Source of the DNA: Crotophaga sulcirostris
Lineage: Eukaryota; Chordata; Aves; Cuculiformes; Crotophagidae
Direction: 5' to 3'
Length of the DNA: 64,000 bases
Assembly (NCBI GenBank): GCA_013397455.1
Contig: VYZB01000055.1
Span: 2,772,691-2,836,690, forward strand
The notes beneath the pieces were generated by a model. The model was given only the letters and a program-made list of their open reading frames with translations, did not search any database and was not told where the DNA came from. A program made the position numbers and the translations under genes. Below, piece after piece: positions 61,001-64,000 of this stretch. Within the stretch, counting starts at the first letter, position 1; the number at the start of each line of letters is the position of its first letter.

Positions 61001-64000
61001 GAGTTAGAGGCCTGCAGTGTGCTTTTAAAAAGGGAAAGCACAGCTTTGTTTTTATTTTAGCTGCTATAATAATGAACCCCAGCTCACCCCTCACCCTTGT
61101 TTAGACAAAACCAGAGAAGACCCAGCTTGTGTAGGTTTTGCTCATGTTCATCTGTAGAGACCACAGGTTGCGTAGCACTCAGTCCACCCCAGAAAGACCA
61201 AGAGCAAGAATCTTTTTTCACCTCTTCCTGTTCCTGAAATATCACAGGAACATGGATCCTCCTGGTGGCCCCAGCATTCCCTCCAAAGAAAGAAGGCACC
61301 AGAAGCATGTGGCTGACCTTGGCAGGACAGCAGGGTTTACTTCTTTCTTTCCTTGTTTGTCCTACGCAGGCTGTTTCCAAAGGCTTGGATTCAGTGTTGA
61401 GTTCCAACATCCTTAGGGTATTTTCTTACTGGAAAGGGAAGTTTATGTGTATTTTGGGAAAATATGTTTTGATTTATTTTGCTTGTTGTCCGTCCTTCAG
61501 GGTCTATTTTTTCCAAGTGTTAGAAAAATAAAATGCTGGGTTTCAAAGGGTCCTACAACTGCACCAAACATGATCCATATGCCAGAGGGAAGAAAATATT
61601 CACTGTGTGAAGCAGTCAGCTTTGGTTCATCCAGCCACAACTGCCTCAGCAGCCTTCCCCATAGCTCGCTTGGTCCTCTGCAGCAGATGCTTAAAATGCC
61701 TATGGGAAATGATTTGCTGATAAGGTAATAGCACTTCTTCCTTCCAAAAGGTGCTTGCCAACACAGCTGACAACTGTGCTCAGGTTGTTCCTGGCACTAA
61801 AAAAAATTAAAAGAGGGACCAGGAACCTTTAAGCAGAAAGAGGCACAGCAGAGCAGGGCTCACCCCAAGCAGAAAGCAGCCATAAGGATGAAGCGAAACA
61901 TTACCCTAGGAGCTGCCTGGCACACTTTGAGGGCCCTGATGTTCCTCTGCACCACAACTGAAGAGAGGCAAGTGGGAGCTAGTGGATTTTACCACCCTTA
62001 GGCACAGCCACGAGCAAGCATGTGACAAGAAGAGTGCTTGGGAAGGAATGAGACCCAGCCACCCCTCTGTGCCAGGCTTCTCAGAAACAAATTGTGCACT
62101 CTTCATCTAAAAATGTCCCAGGGTTGTTTTCTTTCACCCCAAACTTCTGGAAGTCTGGAGTCCTGACACCACATTCCTCAATCATTTTACAGAGATGGAT
62201 GAAAAGCAAACGTAGCTGGGTACAACTTTCCCTGCCTGGCTCTGCAGCTCTCCACCTCCAGCTGCAAGCTCAGCAACGCTGAGTCTTCAAGCCCAGCAAA
62301 GTGCTGTGCTGCAGCTGTGCCCAGCAGCATAGGAAAGCACTTCCACTAACTTTTGCTGTCAGTCTCAGTGCTTACACTGCTGTTGCTCCCCTCCCCAGGA
62401 GAGCAGAGCTCCCACTCAGCCTATAAAAGCCACCTGCTTTCCCCTCAGCAAGTTGCCCATCTTCTGTCATGCATCTTCCTTATAGACAAAGTTTGGTCCC
62501 AAGTCCTTGCTCACCCAGGTCCGTTTGCATTGTTAGGATAATGAGATCCATTTCAGAAGGATCTTCCCTCCAGATGGATTCAAAGAATTTCACAAATTGT
62601 TACTTAATTAAGCAAGCCAAAATCAGCAGGGAAAGCTCTCCTTAATGCTGCACAACAAATCCCTTTTGGATGTTGGGAAGCAGATGTTCCACCACCAGCC
62701 CAGAGTGAGAAAAGAGAGCGATCAGTAAGGAAATTCAGACTGGGGAAGAAATATCTGAGCATATCACAGGTACCAAGTCAGATCATCTACAATCTCATCT
62801 AAATGAGAAACACTATGAAAGGGAGGTTGGTTCTTTTCCTCCACTGCTCCCAGGGAGGGCTTCACTGAGCTCCTGGAGATCAATATCCAGGTTCTTACTT
62901 CCATGTATTTGCAGCCACATAAGTTAAAATAAGTTACGAAAAGGGTTTTCCTGGGTTTTTTTTTTCAGTTTTTCATGGTCCCTATGAGCTGCCTTTTCTC
63001 CAGATGTTAAATCCTGGTTCTTAAATGGTCCTAAAGTTCAAAACAGCAAAGAAGGTCAAAATCTCCAAATCTTCCATAAGATTTTTGAGACTGAAGTGCT
63101 GGAAGAAGAAAGGTGTCAGCAGAAGAAATAATTTCCTAAAGATATAAAATACACTTTCTCCCTTGGCTTTGGTCATGGCATGAGTTATACAGGTTTAGGA
63201 TATGTCCTCAGATTCTCTACTGACTAATTCTTTGACTTTGCTAGTGATGAACAAGGTTTACCAAACACTGTGCTCTTACCTAATGTAATCACACAGGCAA
63301 ACCCTGCCTGGATGCACTGCCCACATTCAGGAAAGCTGTGGGATCCACAAGATGGGAAAACTGGAGGACAGCATAGACCAAAATATCTACCAACCATTCT
63401 CAGTGCGTTCCATGGTTGTGTCTCCCATCGCTCCCAGTAGCACTGCCACACAGGAAATTATGGTCAGCAGGACTGGATTGAGGTCCCTCCTAAACCATTA
63501 AAAGCCAGGAGGACAGCAAGAGTACTGTAGTGCAGGGTACAGAGATTACCTACCCATATAACACTGAGGATGCTCTCATCCAAACTGTTCCTGCCCCGTA
63601 AACCCAGTGTGGAGGTAGGTCAGGAATAATGACAGGGTTTGGCTGGCCACCAGAGTCCAGCTGTGGAGACAACCTTAGACTTTCTACCTGGGTCATGAGG
63701 CCAAGGACAATTGGAGGTGGCTGTAAATTTTGCTGTCTAAGAGGAGTTACAACACTGACAGTGCTGGACTTAAACAAGCTCCTTTCATGCCAGGATGAGG
63801 CTTTACCAATCATGCTTGTATCTGATTGTGTTCCACTTGATGTTTTCCAGGCACCCTAAAAAGCTGTGACTAAATAGGTAACTTCAGTGTGGAAATTTCC
63901 ATTTTAAACTAGAGTACTTCCAAAAAAAGCAAAAAACTTTGGAAAATAGACAGCTGCCCAAAGGCTAACTTATTTGCATAATGAGTACTCCCCATCAAAC
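58079..64000. other. Unique non-coding DNA to the window end
   Basis: No gene or transposon is recognised. A purine tract at 58756-58808 (12 A, then GA-rich) and 12 A at 59260-59271 are simple repeats. The 59.73-60.42 kb part has overlapping frames of 112-131 codons on both strands with no shared or recognised domain. A small CpG group (GGCGGCACGCCGAG, about 59907-59920) lies inside it. The 61.1-61.4 kb frames (108 codons minus, 92 plus) are also unrecognised. Confidence 0.6.
58756..58808 (+). repeat. Purine-rich tract
   Basis: Roughly 50 bases almost entirely A and G, starting with 12 consecutive A (58759-58770) and continuing as GA-rich units such as GAGGAGGAGAGGAGATGGAGG. It is low-complexity sequence that could form triplex DNA in principle. 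Confidence 0.8.

Noticed and set aside
1..64000. CRISPR arrays, operons, known microRNAs or small nuclear RNAs
   Set aside because: Sequence is vertebrate and no regularly spaced repeats are present. A by-eye check for common microRNA mature sequences, U6 and tRNA signals found none, but this was not exhaustive.

Overview
The window looks like 64 kb of non-coding DNA from a bird nuclear genome. The main evidence is the repeats: several truncated copies of the avian LINE CR1, recognisable by their conserved 3' end and, in the best copies, a short terminal direct repeat. Other support comes from the low density of interspersed repeats, the moderately AT-rich sequence with few CpG dinucleotides, and a 19-base run of N that marks an assembly gap. 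I cannot name the species. The youngest CR1 subfamily, present twice, is not one I would call chicken-specific.

I recognise no protein-coding gene, RNA gene, CpG-island promoter or bacterial-type feature. The longest open frames are 120-165 codons. They lack homology I can recognise and are of a size expected by chance in 64 kb. The window is therefore intergenic, possibly a gene desert, or part of a very long intron.

Layout. 0-5 kb: a CR1 3' end running off the left edge, two small tandem duplications, and a frameshifted mariner transposase tail. 5-15 kb: unique DNA with one old CR1 scrap, a candidate coding-like segment (about 14.16-14.34 kb) and a palindromic homeodomain-like site. 15.0-15.9 kb: a long, badly decayed CR1 ORF2 (reverse transcriptase) fragment. 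15.9-32.6 kb: almost free of recognisable transposons. It holds a CpG-retaining segment near 21 kb, a CpG-enriched segment near 22.5 kb, a TAATTA cluster near 26.7 kb and a G-quadruplex motif near 27.2 kb. 32.6-34.3 kb: an old CR1, a candidate conserved element and another CR1. 34.3-49.2 kb: mostly unique DNA with candidate MAF and RFX sites near 46.5-46.8 kb and the assembly gap. 49-58 kb: three more CR1 fragments. 58-64 kb: unique DNA.

Nothing here amounts to a multi-gene system. The most useful leads are putative regulatory segments and the fossil transposons. Each needs alignment with other birds and reptiles to confirm. Transposon boundaries are by eye, from remembered family consensus patterns, and are approximate to about 10-30 bases.
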